Shown here piece after piece: positions 1-12,284 of a DNA stretch of 64,000 nt. This stretch comes from Pyricularia pennisetigena (taxonomy: Eukaryota; Ascomycota; Sordariomycetes; Magnaporthales; Pyriculariaceae), in contig NW_021940923.1 of the NCBI RefSeq assembly GCF_004337985.1, positions 682,001 through 746,000 of the forward strand, in the 5' to 3' direction. How positions within the stretch are numbered: position 1 is the first letter of the stretch; the number at the start of each line of letters is the position of its first letter. The translations under genes and the position numbers were made by a program. The notes below the pieces were generated by a model. It did no database searches. It saw only the letters and a program-made list of their open reading frames with translations, and was not told the origin of the DNA.

Positions 1-1223
1 CAGACTATATAAACCGTTAAATAAGCGGATAGGTAAAATAAACACATTTTTATATATAATTTACAATTGAAACTCGTTTATAATTTTACCCATTTTAACG
101 ATAGTAAAACCAAAATTACAGGGAATGAACTACGTATATAAACAAACGTCCACGTTAGACCTAACCCATAATAGTCGCCTTAAAAAATCTTTTATATAAA
201 AAAATGTTAAGTATATATTTTTTCTCAATTTCTTTCTTTATTTAAATAATTTGATATTATTTTGTTTTGCGGCCAAATTCAATGTAGTTTGCACGTGGGG
301 GATGGCATTTATATACATAATATAATATTCCAATTTGGTATATATATTAAATTATATAAACGGTTAAATAAGCTGATAAATAAGATGTATGTAATTTTAT
401 ATATAATTTACAATCGGAAGGCTTTTATACTTTTACCAATTTTTACAATAATAGGACCAAAATTTCAGGGATTGGAAAAAATATATAAAGAAACATCAAC
501 GTGAAATCTAAATTATAATACGGGTTTGTATTATTTTTTTATGAAAGGAAATGTTAAATTTGTGCTATTTTTCTCTTGGTTGCTTAATTTAATTAAATAA
601 AATTTATAAAAATGAAGTCGGTTGACAATCCTATATAAACTGATAATAGAATGGGAATATTAAATTTTCTTTCAATCTTAAAGTTATTTGCGTAAATTAT
701 TTAGCTTTTCGACAAATTAGTAAATAATATAAAAATATTAATAAATGCTTTGTTTTAAACGATATTTGCATACACTTTATGGTTTCAAATCCGCTTAATT
801 ATAAATATCAATACTGGGTTTAAAACAAGTCTTATATATTATTATTTAAAACAGTAATTAAATATAATAGTAAAATACGAGTTTTACTAAATATTTAAAT
901 TTATTTTTGAATAAATTAGATATAAGGACGCGGTCTTTAATCCCAAAATTTATAAGCTCCAATTAATTTAACGCAGGTTATTTTATATTTTTATAGCTTT
1001 TATTCAAAATTTTATTCGAATATTTAATTGCTTATTATAATTATACTCTTTTTTTTGCTATTATACTTTAAATACAATATATTAATTATACCGCCGTTTA
1101 ATTGGTTGCCCGTATAAATAATGCAACTAATTGCATTTAACGTGCGGTCGCAGGGCGTTTATAAAACCTTTTTATAATATAATATATATACCCGTTATAA
1201 ACGGCGAAATGCGACAAAATGTT
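1..1223. repeat. AT-rich, RIP-like degenerate repeat block
   Basis: This stretch is extremely AT-rich with dense TpA steps and no credible gene. It contains imperfect copies of segments seen again downstream. The segment around 1-180 and 290-500 recurs at about 1625-1880 and 1970-2190. The segment around 700-1090 recurs at about 2400-2760. The apparent reading frames here are similar only because the repeats are. The base bias (C-to-T type decay leaving TA-rich DNA) is what RIP produces in duplicated DNA of Pezizomycotina; that is inference from composition. No element end was recognised at the left edge, so the block probably continues outside the window. Confidence 0.75.
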
Positions 1224-2934
1224 AGTCTCAGGGCTCATCCCTGAAGCCCAGAGCTCCACAATTAATCCACTTCGCTCCACCTCGTGGTTCAATTGCGGCT
1301 TTGCAATGTACCTGTGGGTCCATCCAAAAAACACTTTGGTTCAGGTCTGAGGACAATTTGTCGATTTTCGCCGTTTATGGCGGTATTTTTGGCCTTTTTT
1401 CGACCGACACTCCTTTATTATTCCACAATTACGCAAAATATTAAAAAAAGAAAATATCGTTGAAGATAGCGTTTAATATCGCTATTAGCAGTGATTTAAT
1501 TTATTTTTTTATCTTCTATAATGGCCGAATTCGATACCACCTGCCCTTAATCCGTTCATGGCGGTACTGTTTTTTCGATTTCTTTTAATATTATTTTCAA
1601 CTTTTGACCGAATTTTATAATTTTTGCACGTGGAGGGTCATATATATGTATATATCGTTATAAAAAGCTTTGGTGCATATGCCGGATTATATAAGCAGTT
1701 AAATAAGCGGATAGGCAAAGTATACACTTTTTTATATATAATTTACAATCGAAACTCGTTTATATTTTTACCAATTTTAACGATTATGAAACCAAAATTT
1801 CAGAGATTCGATGACGTATATAAACAAACGTCCAAGTCCAGTTCTATTTATAATATCGGTCTTAAAAACTGTTTAATAAAAACAAATGCTAAATATGTAT
1901 TTTATAAATCTTTTTGCTTTATTTGATTAATTTGATATTATTTTTGTTTTGCAGCCAAATTTTGTGGTTTTTGCACGTGGGGTGTGGCATATATATATTT
2001 CATATAACATGACATTTTGGTACGTATATCAGTTTATATAAGCCGTTAAATATGCGGATAGGTAAAATGTATCCAATTTTATATATATTTTACAATCGAA
2101 ATGCTTTTACATTTTTACCAATTTTAATATTAATAAAACCAAAATTTGAAGAAATGGATTATATATAAAAACAAACGTCAACGTAAAACCCGATTTACAA
2201 TACCGGCCCTTTTTGTTTTTTTATATAAAAAATGCTAAATTTGTATTATTTTTACATTTTTTGCTTTATTTAGTTAAATAAAATTTATAAGAGAAAAACG
2301 TAAATAAGATTTATTAATAAATTGATAGAAGAATGCATAAATCAAGAATATCCCAATTTTACCAATATTTGCGTAAATTATTAAATCTTTTAACAAATTG
2401 TTAATTTATATAAAAATATTAATTAAACTTTTGTTTCAAACCATAATTAAATGCACTTTGCAATATCAGGTCTATTAGGCTATAAATACTTTGTTTTAAT
2501 TCAAAATCAATATTATATACCATTATTTAAAATAAAAATTAAATATAATAAAATATTACAAATTTTACTCAATATTTTAATATCTTTCCAAATACAATGG
2601 TTACAAAGACGCGGCCGGCATTTAAATGATCAACAGACTCCAATAAATCCAACGCAAATCACTGTATCTTTTTATCATTTTTATTTATTTTCTTTTCGAA
2701 TATTTAATTGTATATTATAGTTACACCATTTTCTTTTGCCATTATACTGCGAATATATTATATATACCCGCTACAAACGGCAAAATACAACATATTATCC
2801 TTATATTAATGAAATAATTATCAGCGATATCGTAACATTAGGTATATTATTAATAATACCGTTATAAACGGCGAAATGCGACAAATTATTGTTGGTAATA
2901 CTGGCGTACCGCCACAAATGGCGAAATGCGACAA

Positions 2935-3203
2935 GATGTCCTCAAACTAGAACGAGCGCGATCTTTTCGGCCAATGTAATTGGTCGAAAAACCATATGGC
3001 TGAAAGGTACATGGAGTGTTCGGTCCCCACTGCGGAGCAGGGGGGTCTAGTCTGAGCACTGAGACTAACACAATGTCCTCAGATTAGAACGAGCGCGATC
3101 TTTTCGGCCAATGTAATTGGTCGAAAAGCCATGTGGCTGAAAGGTACATGGAGCGCTCGGTCCCCACTGCGAAGCAGGGGGGTCTAGTCTGAGCACTGAG
3201 ACT
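2935..3203 (+). repeat. Tandem pair of about 138-bp foldback (hairpin) modules
   Basis: Two direct copies about 138 bp apart (roughly 2938-3066 and 3076-3203) in an otherwise AT-rich block. Each is built of nested inverted repeats. An outer stem pairs CTCAGACTAGA with TCTAGTCTGAG. An inner stem pairs TTTTCGGCCAAT with ATTGGTCGAAAA. Smaller stems are CCATGT/ACATGG and CCCC/GGGG around the CTGCGAAGCAG region. Related modules lie at about 10940-11060 (reverse strand) and 17953-18052. The module keeps higher GC than its surroundings. Function is unknown; it could be a foldback MITE or the structured end of the larger repeat. Confidence 0.7.
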
Positions 3204-3289
3204 ATAAATTACTGAAGAAAGAATGTTAACTAAACTTTAATTAAGTGTGGGTAAACGTAACCTAAATAACCTAAACAGCAATTAAACAG

Positions 3290-3480
3290 CGATTAAATAT
3301 ACTAAATAACGCCTAAGCAGCCTAAATAGCAACTGAATAGCGACTAAACACACTAAATAACGCTTACACAGCCTGAACAGCGACTAAATAGCGACTGAAC
3401 ACACTGAACAACGCCTGAGCAGCCTGCACAGCGACTGAATAGCGACTTAATAGCGACTGAGCAGTGACTTAACAAGGTGA
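3290..3480 (+). repeat. Minisatellite of about 10-12 bp units
   Basis: Imperfect tandem units related to AGCGACTGAATAG and CACACTAAATAACG run through this segment. They lead into a non-repeated tail (about 3474-3610). The same short units and the same tail recur after copy 3 (18053-18212), so the minisatellite belongs to the repeat family rather than being local. Confidence 0.65.
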
Positions 3481-3610
3481 GCCACCACTGAGCCAGGGTG
3501 AACATAGCCTGAACGCAGGTGAATTTTGCCTGAACAGCTTGAACAAAAGCGGGGCGAATCACGTGGTAGATGCCAGGGATGTAGTGGTCCAGATTCGGCG
3601 CAAATAACAT

Positions 3611-4442
3611 GTAATTCGTTACGTCAAAAAGGGATATTTGGCGCTAGTCTCCAACACAAATTCTGACCCCCTCCCACGAACGCATACCGAAACCCCGCAT
3701 CCGAGAGCGCGAGTCGAGGTTTGTAGGTGGGGTTTGTAGTCAAGGTGGAGGTTTTGGATCATGCTTGTGTCAACATTAATTAACATAGCACATATGTACA
3801 CACATGCTACCACGACGGGTGATGCACTCTATTTTAAGCTCACTCTAAATACTTTTTGCTACTCATACATAGCTACCAGCTATGGCTCTTCTGACTCGAC
3901 CACTAGCCCGATGAATGCCTCCAGCAATCAACTAGCAGCGAACTCCAAAATTGCCGACACACCTTGACCCGATTTCCCGGCTTCACCTCCCGACAACGGA
4001 GCTCCACGGAAGAATCCCCCGCATTTTCTCAGTCATCACTCGTTTTACAGTTCCACCACATCCGTGCTACCATATCGAACCAGTTCCCCGGCTCCCGCGT
4101 CAGCAAAACCACACCGCGACACGCGGCCCCAACCCGATCTCCTGCCCCTGTCATGCATAGATCTCCAAACTTAATTAGTCAAGAGCCTCTCTTCAGTTTG
4201 TTCCCGTCCGCCGGTCTTTCATCTTATTGTTGCTCGACAAAAATTCCCAGAAACAGACGAACACACACAAACCCAGTTTTCCGCCGGTGCAGACGCCAAA
4301 AGTAAAAATAAAAACAGTATATCTTGAAGAGGTCAGTGCAGCAAAGAAGAAAAATCAAACGCCAACAACATAAATAGAGAGAGAGATATATATATACATA
4401 TATATCTATACACAAAAAAAAAAAAAAAATACCATCCCAACC
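3611..4442. other. Intergenic, upstream of the SDR gene
   Basis: No convincing gene. Short frames on both strands lack codon structure. The last 150 bases before the SDR start are A-rich, with a poly(A) run just before the start codon, as expected of a 5' untranslated leader. Confidence 0.5.
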
Positions 4443-5423
4443 ATGTCAACCCAGAACAAACCCACGATCCTGATAACCGGCGCCTCGGGCATGATCGGCC
4501 CGCTCCTGGCGGCGCGCCTCCTGTCGACCGACACGCACCGCGTGGTGCTCACCGACGTCGTGGCCCCGACCGTGCCGGCATCGGTGTCGCACCCCGAAAA
4601 CGCCGTCTGCATCCAGGCGGACCTGACCAAGCAGGCGTCGATGGAGGCGCTCGTGGCAGCCAGCCAGCCGCTGGCGGCGGCCTTCGTCTTCCACGGCATC
4701 ATGTCGGCCGGCTCCGAGGCGGACCCGGGACTGGCGCTGCGGGTCAACTTTGATGCGACGCGAGCGCTCCTCACGCACCTCTCGGAGACGAACCGGGGCC
4801 TGCGCGTCGTCTACGCCAGCTCCAACGCCGTCTACGGGACGCCGCTGCCCGAGGTCGTCACGCCCGCCACGACGCCCACGCCGACGGGCACCTACGGCGC
4901 GACAAAGTACATGTCGGAGATCCTGGTCAACGACATGACGCGCCGCGGGCTGATCGACGCCTACAGCGTGCGCTTCCCCACCGTGTCCGTGCGGCCCGGC
5001 GCGCCCTCCAACGCCGCCTCCGCCTTCTTGTCCGGCATCATCCGCGAGCCCATGGCCGGCCTGCCGTGCGTCGTGCCCGTCGCCGACCGCGACTTCCGCG
5101 CCACCCTGTGCACGCCGCGCGTCTGTGTCGAGAACCTGCTCACGGTGCTGCGGTGGCCTGCCGACAAGCTGCCGCCGCACACCCGCGCCCTCAACTTCCC
5201 CGGCATCGTGAGCAGCGTGCAGCAGCTGCTGGATGCGCTGGGTAGATACGGCGGCGAGGACAAGGTCAAGCTGGTGAGCTTCGAGGAGGACGAGGTCAAG
5301 GGGAGGTTGCTGAGGAGCTGGGCCTGGAACCTGGATTATTCGAGGGAAATTGCGCTGGGGTTGGTGCAGGATGAGAGTACGGATCAGTTGGTGAGGGAGT
5401 ATGTCGAGAGCTTGCAGAAGTGA
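4443..5423 (+). CDS. NAD-dependent epimerase/dehydratase, D-erythronate dehydrogenase-like (DenD family)
   Basis: Single exon, 326 residues, an extended short-chain dehydrogenase/reductase. The N-terminus has the Rossmann motif GASGMIG (residues 13-19). Active-site serines lie near 126-127 and the catalytic pair YGATK has Tyr151 and Lys155. The stretch VRPGAPSNAASAFLSGIIRE (about 182-201) is, as I know the family, characteristic of the DenD branch, which oxidises D-erythronate with NAD in acid-sugar catabolism and is common in fungi. It is expected to be cytosolic. The start at 4443 follows an A-rich leader ending CAACC before ATG, and the coding region is strongly GC-rich. Substrate is inferred from family; another sugar-acid epimerase/dehydrogenase role is possible. 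Confidence 0.88.
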   Translation: MSTQNKPTILITGASGMIGPLLAARLLSTDTHRVVLTDVVAPTVPASVSHPENAVCIQADLTKQASMEALVAASQPLAAAFVFHGIMSAGSEADPGLALRVNFDATRALLTHLSETNRGLRVVYASSNAVYGTPLPEVVTPATTPTPTGTYGATKYMSEILVNDMTRRGLIDAYSVRFPTVSVRPGAPSNAASAFLSGIIREPMAGLPCVVPVADRDFRATLCTPRVCVENLLTVLRWPADKLPPHTRALNFPGIVSSVQQLLDALGRYGGEDKVKLVSFEEDEVKGRLLRSWAWNLDYSREIALGLVQDESTDQLVREYVESLQK

Positions 5424-7384
5424 GGTTGGTGACCGGGGTGTTTGGTTGTTGCTTTGCTGTTTGCAGAACGAGGAGCGAAGCGACCCGATGAAATCTCATG
5501 GCAATGTGTGGTAGCGATGGACAGGATATGCATTTTGCTCATGACTATATACAAAGATACCCGTTCGCCGTGTCCCTCATAGCTTTCGTATATGGCAGCA
5601 GCCCATTCCTTGTAGCAAGCATGGAATCGCCCTCGCGAACTTGCACTTTTGGCTATATTCCTGAACTGTTATTGCCAAGGCAAAACGACGGGTAGAATGC
5701 TGAGCAGCAGTGAGCGTCGTTCAGGCCTGTAGCGTAGTCGCCATAGCCAATTTTTGGGACTATGAGTTATTGTAGGCTTTTATCCCACCTGGATATTTCA
5801 AGATTGTACGGGATTGTGAAATCAATGCTAAACGGAATTAAGTCTCTTAACTTCTCACGCGTGCTGGTCGTCTACCACGATCCAATAATTTACAGCTTTT
5901 TGCAAGTGGCTCCAGCCACGAAACCGACAGATCTCTGGAATGTGCACAAGAGCAATGAATTGCAAACAACAAATGAAAGTCAGTCCTTATCGCAGCGGTC
6001 GAAGCAAGAGCGTTTAGTTCGCAGCTCTGGCATTAAACACTGCGGGTTTGGCCCCTTCAATTAGGCAGTCGACCTCGTCTTGGGTGCTTGGGGACAAGGA
6101 TAAATAACGAGAATTCGTTGCTGTGGAGCTCATGGTTGGTTTTGTCGTCCTGGAAGATTTCCGTAAAGGCGAATCCGGTGGTTGGAAAAAGAAGAAAAGA
6201 GAAAGCAGGAGAGAACGAAAGTCGGACCGTGGCCGAGATTCCCATTATCAATGACGTCAAGTCAAATTGAGGCCATTTAAATCTACAAATATTCAAACCC
6301 AGCAAAACCCACCTCGAGGCGAGACATGTTTTTTCGTTCATCGGAGCACTTTGCTTTACTCTCTGGGACATTAAGCCAACTGCGGTGGGACATGGTGCAA
6401 GGCTCAAGATCATGGACTTCCAGATCATGATTCTGCCTCTCAAGATTTGAAATACTAGTAAGCGGCCTAATGTTCACAGTATATCCACGGCAGACTCATT
6501 GAGATGGTTCGTGTGATACACATCCACCCCACGCAAATTTCCCATTGCCCCAGCTTTTCTCTGTCCTAAGAGGACACCGAGTAGTGAGAACGAGTAATGG
6601 GCTCGATAGAGTTATGGGGCACCCCGGATAACACCAAGAAATATACTGTTCTACTTGACTAGCCTTGACTGACAAGGCTTGAACTATTTATTATTCTCTC
6701 TCCCTTTTAGGCTTTGTTCGACCTTGGTCGTTTTTAGCTCTGCCCCTTTTCAACTTGAGCACACCAATTCCCGTTCTTCTCTACAGCTTTCGTGCCCAGT
6801 CCCTTCATCCTCTCAGTAGTTGACATGGCTGAACACCACCTCCTGTCTTTTTGTTGCCAGAATGGGTTAAACAGATGCCATTCGACGAACACAGAAAAGA
6901 AAACCGTTGTCCCACTCAATTTGCAGTCAGCTCTACCCTTGCCAATGACTCATCTGGGCGAAGAAAACAAAAGTATCACTGCCAATGTTTCGGCTGAATC
7001 TGGCAAGCTACATTCATCATCGCCCTTATCAAGACTCAACCAGCACCTTGACGACCTGCGCATAAAATACTCAACGACTTCCCCATCTTGAGCTACAAAT
7101 TCATGGCCCCTGTGGGTTATGTAGCCCGTCTAATGCTAGGTAACCCTTGTATCTAATTATCTAATCAATATAAGCTTTTTTTTGTAATATCCTCATCCCA
7201 AATTGGCATACTGCAACACAAGGGTCATGTCACCAAAGGTTCCATGACAAATTATACATTTTTGCTTTCTGGTGCTACTTCTAATCCAATAAAAACCCAC
7301 GCAACACTATATAATTATATCAAAGGACGCTCATATCGTACAGGGCAATTTTGGATTTCCCATCCCAGCGGCATATGCTTTATG
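5424..7384. other. Intergenic between convergent SDR and GT32 genes
   Basis: Near 2 kb with only short, mutually overlapping frames on both strands. I see no signal peptide, conserved motif or splice-consistent gene. It holds the 3' ends of the two flanking genes. Confidence 0.5.
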
Positions 7385-8551
7385 TCAAACTTGGCGCTGA
7401 CCTTTATGTTTCTTTTCTCTCCATGTGCCCCCAAACAGATGTTTTGCGAGGGCCCCGTCGGGAATAGTTCCGTTATTGGTACTTCCCGAGTGCGACTGGC
7501 CCATCCCAAACCCATCGATCGGTAAGACGAGCACATCGCCGAACAATTTCGGAGGGCCGAGGGACGACAGGTTCCGGATGTCGGTTAGAGTGTCGTCCGT
7601 CCCTTGTATGTACTCCCAAACAACATCCGTCCATGCTGCCGGGCCAGTGGAATTCATAACTTCGAAGCTTGACAACTTCGAGGACGGGGTTCCGCTGGCC
7701 GTATCGACATTGTGCTTTCGCTTCAAATCCTGCCAGGAGCGAATTACTCGGGATGTCATCATTTCGAAAACACGGTGGCCGGGCACGGCGGCAATGGTCC
7801 ATTGACAGAACTGGACTTCATGCAGGATGTCGGTCCATTTAGCTCCATCGCGTTGGTCGAACTCGATACCGACAACGAGGCGCGTCTCCTTGCGGAACGG
7901 CTTCGGTATCCAATCGTCAATCGGCTTCAGTGCGACCGTGTCGGTATCTGTGTAAACGCCGCCTTCGATATAAAGAATCAGATACCGAAGCAAGTCGGAC
8001 TTCATGCCCACATTAGGCAAAGCGTTGAAGGTGGAGACGATGGTTTCGTTGTGTCCAAAATGGCGGTTGACGAAATCCTTGGCGCCATCCGGGCCCACCA
8101 GAGTACTGATTGACAAATTAGTGAAGACAAACTAGCCGACTGCAATACAAGTCGTCCGTACTTACTATGCATAATCCGGGTTCATGGCCAACCAGGTGGC
8201 CGTGTGTTTCAACTTGTCCGGCTTGACCAGAAACTTCTCACCCCAGACTTTTGGGAGCATGATCTGCCAAATGTTCGCAGGGATGAGGCGACCCGGGTGT
8301 GCCCTGACCCAGTCCAATCTTGCCGAAGCGCCGTCCAAAATCTCGTGGGCTTTCGGGATCGTGAAGCTACGGTGGCGCGCTTGGTCCGTCCGCTGCACGT
8401 CTGACGTGCCGTACAATAGCCAGCAGGTTGTCAGCGCCGCCAAGGCGAGGACCCCTAACAGGCGGGTCCGGTATCGCCGCCGCAAAACATACTGAGCGGC
8501 CTGATCGCATAGCGATGAAATAGTACTTGGATTGGCGTGCCTGACCGCCAT
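7385..8551 (-). CDS. OCH1-like glycosyltransferase (GT32, DXD sugar-binding region)
   Basis: Two exons: 8551-8166 and 8105-7385, joined by a 60-bp intron (8106-8165; donor GTAAGT, branch-like CACTAAT, acceptor CAG) that restores one frame through a split Tyr codon, giving 368 residues. Residues 31-48 form a single hydrophobic segment after an Arg-rich stretch, typical of a type II Golgi membrane protein. PANIWQI (about 91-97) and the DXD motif in GGVYTDTDTVAL (Asp182, Asp184) are hallmarks of GT32 mannosyltransferases that start or extend N-glycan outer chains or modify other glycans in the Golgi. Length fits the family. A long poly(A) run on the plus strand lies just upstream of the start. 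The donor is presumably a GDP-sugar; the acceptor is not predictable. Confidence 0.88.
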
Positions 8552-9840
8552 CTGCTTTGGAAAAAAAAAAAAAAAAAAAAAAAAAGGAAAAGCGGAGAAT
8601 GGGTTTCTTTCTACGATGAAGATAGATGAGGGTTCAGGTTGAGTCTTGGGCCAGCGCCGAACCTACGACACGGGAGCAAGAAATGCCAAGAGAAAGCTGC
8701 GCGCCAATCCGTTAAGTGGGCGGGAGAAATTGGCCCCAAGACCCAAGAAAACCAAGCATTTAATAATAACCGAGTAGAATGATAAGGCAAGCTTGGCTGA
8801 CTTGCGCGCGAAAGATTGGAAATCGCACCGTTTGGTGGTGATGGGGTTGCGTGGCAAGGTTACTGTTGGATGGGAAAAAAATCCAGGCGGGAGGTGGGCA
8901 GCATGACAAAGGACACAACCACGTAGCCNAAAAAAAAAAAAAGGAGGGTTTTCTGCAAAGGCGGTTGGCTGGGGGGTTGCAGGGGTTGAACCAGGGATCT
9001 GTTTCGGTTGGTGCTGCTGGAGCCCCCTTTACCGATTTTCTTTATTATAGTGGGTTTGCGGCCCTTCTTGCCCAGATTGATGTATCGATAAAATCTCAGA
9101 CAGCATGCTAATTCTCTCCGACAGCTCTCCCTCCTCAACTGCTAAAAATTGCTGCGCCCTAAGGCAGTACAGTACCAACTTACTCTGTAGATTCGACCTG
9201 TGATTAGGTACCTTTGCCGGTTTATTGCGTGCCACGGGCGGAAAGCAAGTCAAGGGCGGAAACTTTCCTCCTATCGCGCGCACTAACGTAATCGTTGCGA
9301 CATTATAGCATCTCCCTCATTGGTCGGTGGGATGATTCTCACGCCACCCATGATCGTCTTGGTAGGCAAAGATACGGCACAGACCAGCTTTTTTTTCATT
9401 GGCTTATACAGACAAAAATACCCACTGCGGAACTCTCGTAAGGCTGCCCCTGAGCACGGCAATCATCAAAAAGAAAATTGAGATTACAGTAGACTACTGT
9501 AGCAGACCAGCAATCCATCAAATTCATACGAACGAGCTGGCCCGATATGGTAAGGCTGCAGCTGAAGCACGGTAATTATAAAAGAAAATAAACTACAAAA
9601 TCGAATCAGCAGGCCAGCAATTCTTCAGATTCAGATTGGAAGCGGCGTGACGATATACGCGATCGGTCGAGCAAAGATGACGAACGAGCTGGGGCAAGTG
9701 TACTGCATAAGGGAGGTATTTAATTGCATCACTGACGGAGCATATCGCGTGTGACCCCCGGTGTATGGACGCTCATCTCGCCTATTTGTGGTTTAGGCCA
9801 TCAAATGTACAAAATGACAAACTTGCCCGTTAATTATAAC

Positions 9841-9874
<34 letters not shown>

Positions 9875-10935
9875 CCAACAAAAGGGGTCACATTTATGTG
9901 CAAAGACCATCAGTGCGGCTGTCACGCAACAGCAACAGTAAATGACGTATGGATGGGGGCAATCACAAATCTTGAAAACTCATATTTTGAGTCAGCCACA
10001 CGTACCCCGTCCACAGCCGAGGGACTTGAAGCATGGGGACTCAAGGTGATTTCGGGGGGCGAGCTGCCTGGATCTCAGCGGCGGCAGGGAGGGAACACAG
10101 TTTCCTGAAGCAAGTGCAAGGCAATTTGTAGTGAAGTGGTAAATACTAACCGTCTTATTGACTGTAAAGTAAGCAAAGCTTGAAGTGGTAAAAGTGTCAG
10201 AGAAGCCGAAATTAAAATAATGGGTAGTTTTAGTGGTTAACATTCATATATATAGTCAAACATACGATAAGAAGTGTTGAGGATTATGAATAATCAAATT
10301 TACTAATGCGCACGGCACTGACGTTTCTTTAATACCATTTAAACTTGCAGCCTTTACAGACTTTTACGGAAGGATTAAATACTTTGTTTAAAGAAAGCTT
10401 GCGGGGTTTGAGTTTGCTGTTATATCCTGAACTTTTTGTTTGATATTTTAGGCCAAATATTGTCTTCTATATGCAATATACCAACACAAACATATGAAAG
10501 CGGAAGCAATCAACCAATGGATTTGTTATACTGGCATTGCCCGTGCTGAGACAAAATACATGGAATCATAACTGAGAGAGGAGAGCTTCGTATTGAGTAG
10601 TCTCGAAACCCCATCGACTTGAACTGAAGTTGAGGCCTTGTGGGTGTTTGAGTTGGAAGCTGACAACATCATGCCTATAATGACCAACGTCGGTGACTAG
10701 GCAAGAAAGACCTAGGTGGCTTTATCAACGTAAACACTAGCTTCAGATCGTCTTATTACCGTATAGTTTTGATTTTGCAGCAACTATGCGCAACATGCTC
10801 CATCAATTTCTACCAGCGCAATAAATTACTGGCTCATTGAGCGCTGGTTCACAGATGAGCCATTAGACTACAAAGCAGAGGGGTTCAGGTTAAACACTGA
10901 AACTATGTCCCAACCAGAAACGGGTATATCTAGAT
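8552..10935. other. Intergenic with homopolymer runs and one ambiguous base
   Basis: No gene that I can support. Contains poly(A) runs at about 8562-8585, 8930-8941 and 9843-9873, and a single N at 8929 next to one of them. Composition becomes AT-rich toward 10250, where the next repeat block begins. Confidence 0.5.
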
Positions 10936-10939
10936 TTGA

Positions 10940-12284
10940 TGTCCAAACTAAACCCATGTTGTCGCAGGGGACCGAACGCTCCATATACCTTTCAGCCACA
11001 TGGCTTTTCGGCCAATTACGTTGGCCGAAAAGATCGCGCTCGTTCTAGTCTGAGGTCAACTTGTCGCATTTCGCCGTTTGTGGCGGGTATTTGCACTATA
11101 TTCACACCATGTATGCACTGTATACGCAAAATAACAGTATAGCCACTGTAAATAATTAAATATTCGAATAAAAAAAAATAGAAATCATAAAAATATAAAG
11201 TGACCTGCGTTGCATTATTTGGGATTTTGTCAATTTCGTTTTGCAAGAATTGTTATTATAGTTGTTTTAATTTTATTAGGATTTATATGTTCAAAATATG
11301 TGTTGATTTTCATTTCATCTTTTATATTGGACTTATAATATGAATAATATTAAATGATATAAAGTTAGTACTTTATTATAGCACATATATTTTGGCCAAT
11401 TTAATCGTGCAAAGTGCATACACTTATCGTTTAAAATGAATATTTTATTAACATTTTCATTGTAATATATAATTTATTAAAAAGAATAATTAGCCCAATT
11501 GTTGATAAAACCAGACAATATCTTGGTATAATTATCCAATAGGAGTAATACTTATAAATATTATCTACCTGTTTTTGACGAGTTTTATTGAGTTAAATAG
11601 AACAAAAAATAAAAGGATAATACAAAGTTATCAATTCTTCTTGAAAAAGAATAATTAAATTCAATATTATAAATCGGATTTCACTTGAACGTTTGTTTTT
11701 ATATGTAATTTAGTCCTTGAAGTCTTGGTTCAACTATCGGCAAAATTGGTCAAGGTATAAAGACGTTTCGATTATAAATTTGTTAATATATATATATATA
11801 TTTCCTATTCGACTATTCAATGGCTTATATCATCTGGTATAGACATAGTGGCTAGATATACTATAATCTATATGTATACCACCCTTCACGTGCAGAAATT
11901 CCAGAACTTGGTTAAAAAATAAAAATATTAAAAAAAGTCAAAAAAACAGTACCGCTATAAACGGATTAAGGGCAGGTAGTATCGAATTCGGCCGTTATAA
12001 TAAATAAAAATATAAGTTAAATCGTTATTAATAATCCTATTAAGTGCTCTATCCAACGTACAAATCGTTTGTTTTCACGATTTTTATTTATTTGTTTATA
12101 ACGAAGTGTTAGTCGCTAAAATGCTGAAAATACCGCCATAAACAGCGAAAATCGACCAGTTGTCCTTAAACCTGAACCAGAGCGTTCTTTGGATGGACCA
12201 ACAAGTACATTGCAAAGCCGCAATTGAGCCACGAAGTGGATCAATTGTGGAGCTTTGGGCTTTAGGGATGAGCCCGAAGACTAA
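10940..12284 (-). repeat. Dispersed repeat family, copy 2 (inverted, internally shortened)
   Basis: Reverse-orientation copy of the family at 1224-3610. The structured module appears near 10940-11060 with GGACCGAACGCTCC and TTTTCGGCCAATTACG. The AT-rich core follows, including the conserved line at about 11950-12000. The left segment is at about 12130-12284 and ends GAGCCCGAAGACTAA. Its outer right end is more mutated than in copies 1 and 3 (for example TCCAAACTAAACCC where copy 1 has CTCAGACTAGACCC), the C-to-T/G-to-A pattern expected of RIP. The minisatellite and tail of copy 1 are missing. Confidence 0.7.

Larger units (their letters stand above)
1224..3610 (+). repeat. Dispersed repeat family, copy 1 (full-length, RIP-decayed)
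   Basis: Copy 1 of a family found three times in the window. It has a GC-richer left segment (about 1224-1390, starting AGTCTCAGGGCTCA), an AT-rich core that includes the line near 1520-1570 present in all copies, a structured right module (about 2935-3203), a minisatellite (about 3290-3470) and a tail ending near 3610 in a stretch shared with copy 3. The left end and the right module end (GAGCACTGAGACT, then TAA or ATAA) form a short inverted repeat of about 15 bp, so the part from 1224 to 3066 or 3203 resembles a DNA transposon without coding capacity. No transposase frame is visible. Confidence 0.7.

Noticed and set aside
262..504. Open frame of 80 codons similar to one at 1624-1926
   Set aside because: Both start with TTG in AT-rich repeats; similarity reflects the repeated DNA, not a protein family.
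3353..3610. Minus-strand frame rich in VQSLFSRC-like repeats
   Set aside because: It is the translation of the minisatellite; no start context or domain.
4446..5180. Long antisense frame over the SDR gene
   Set aside because: Shadow of a GC-rich gene; Arg/Gly/Ala-rich text with no motif.
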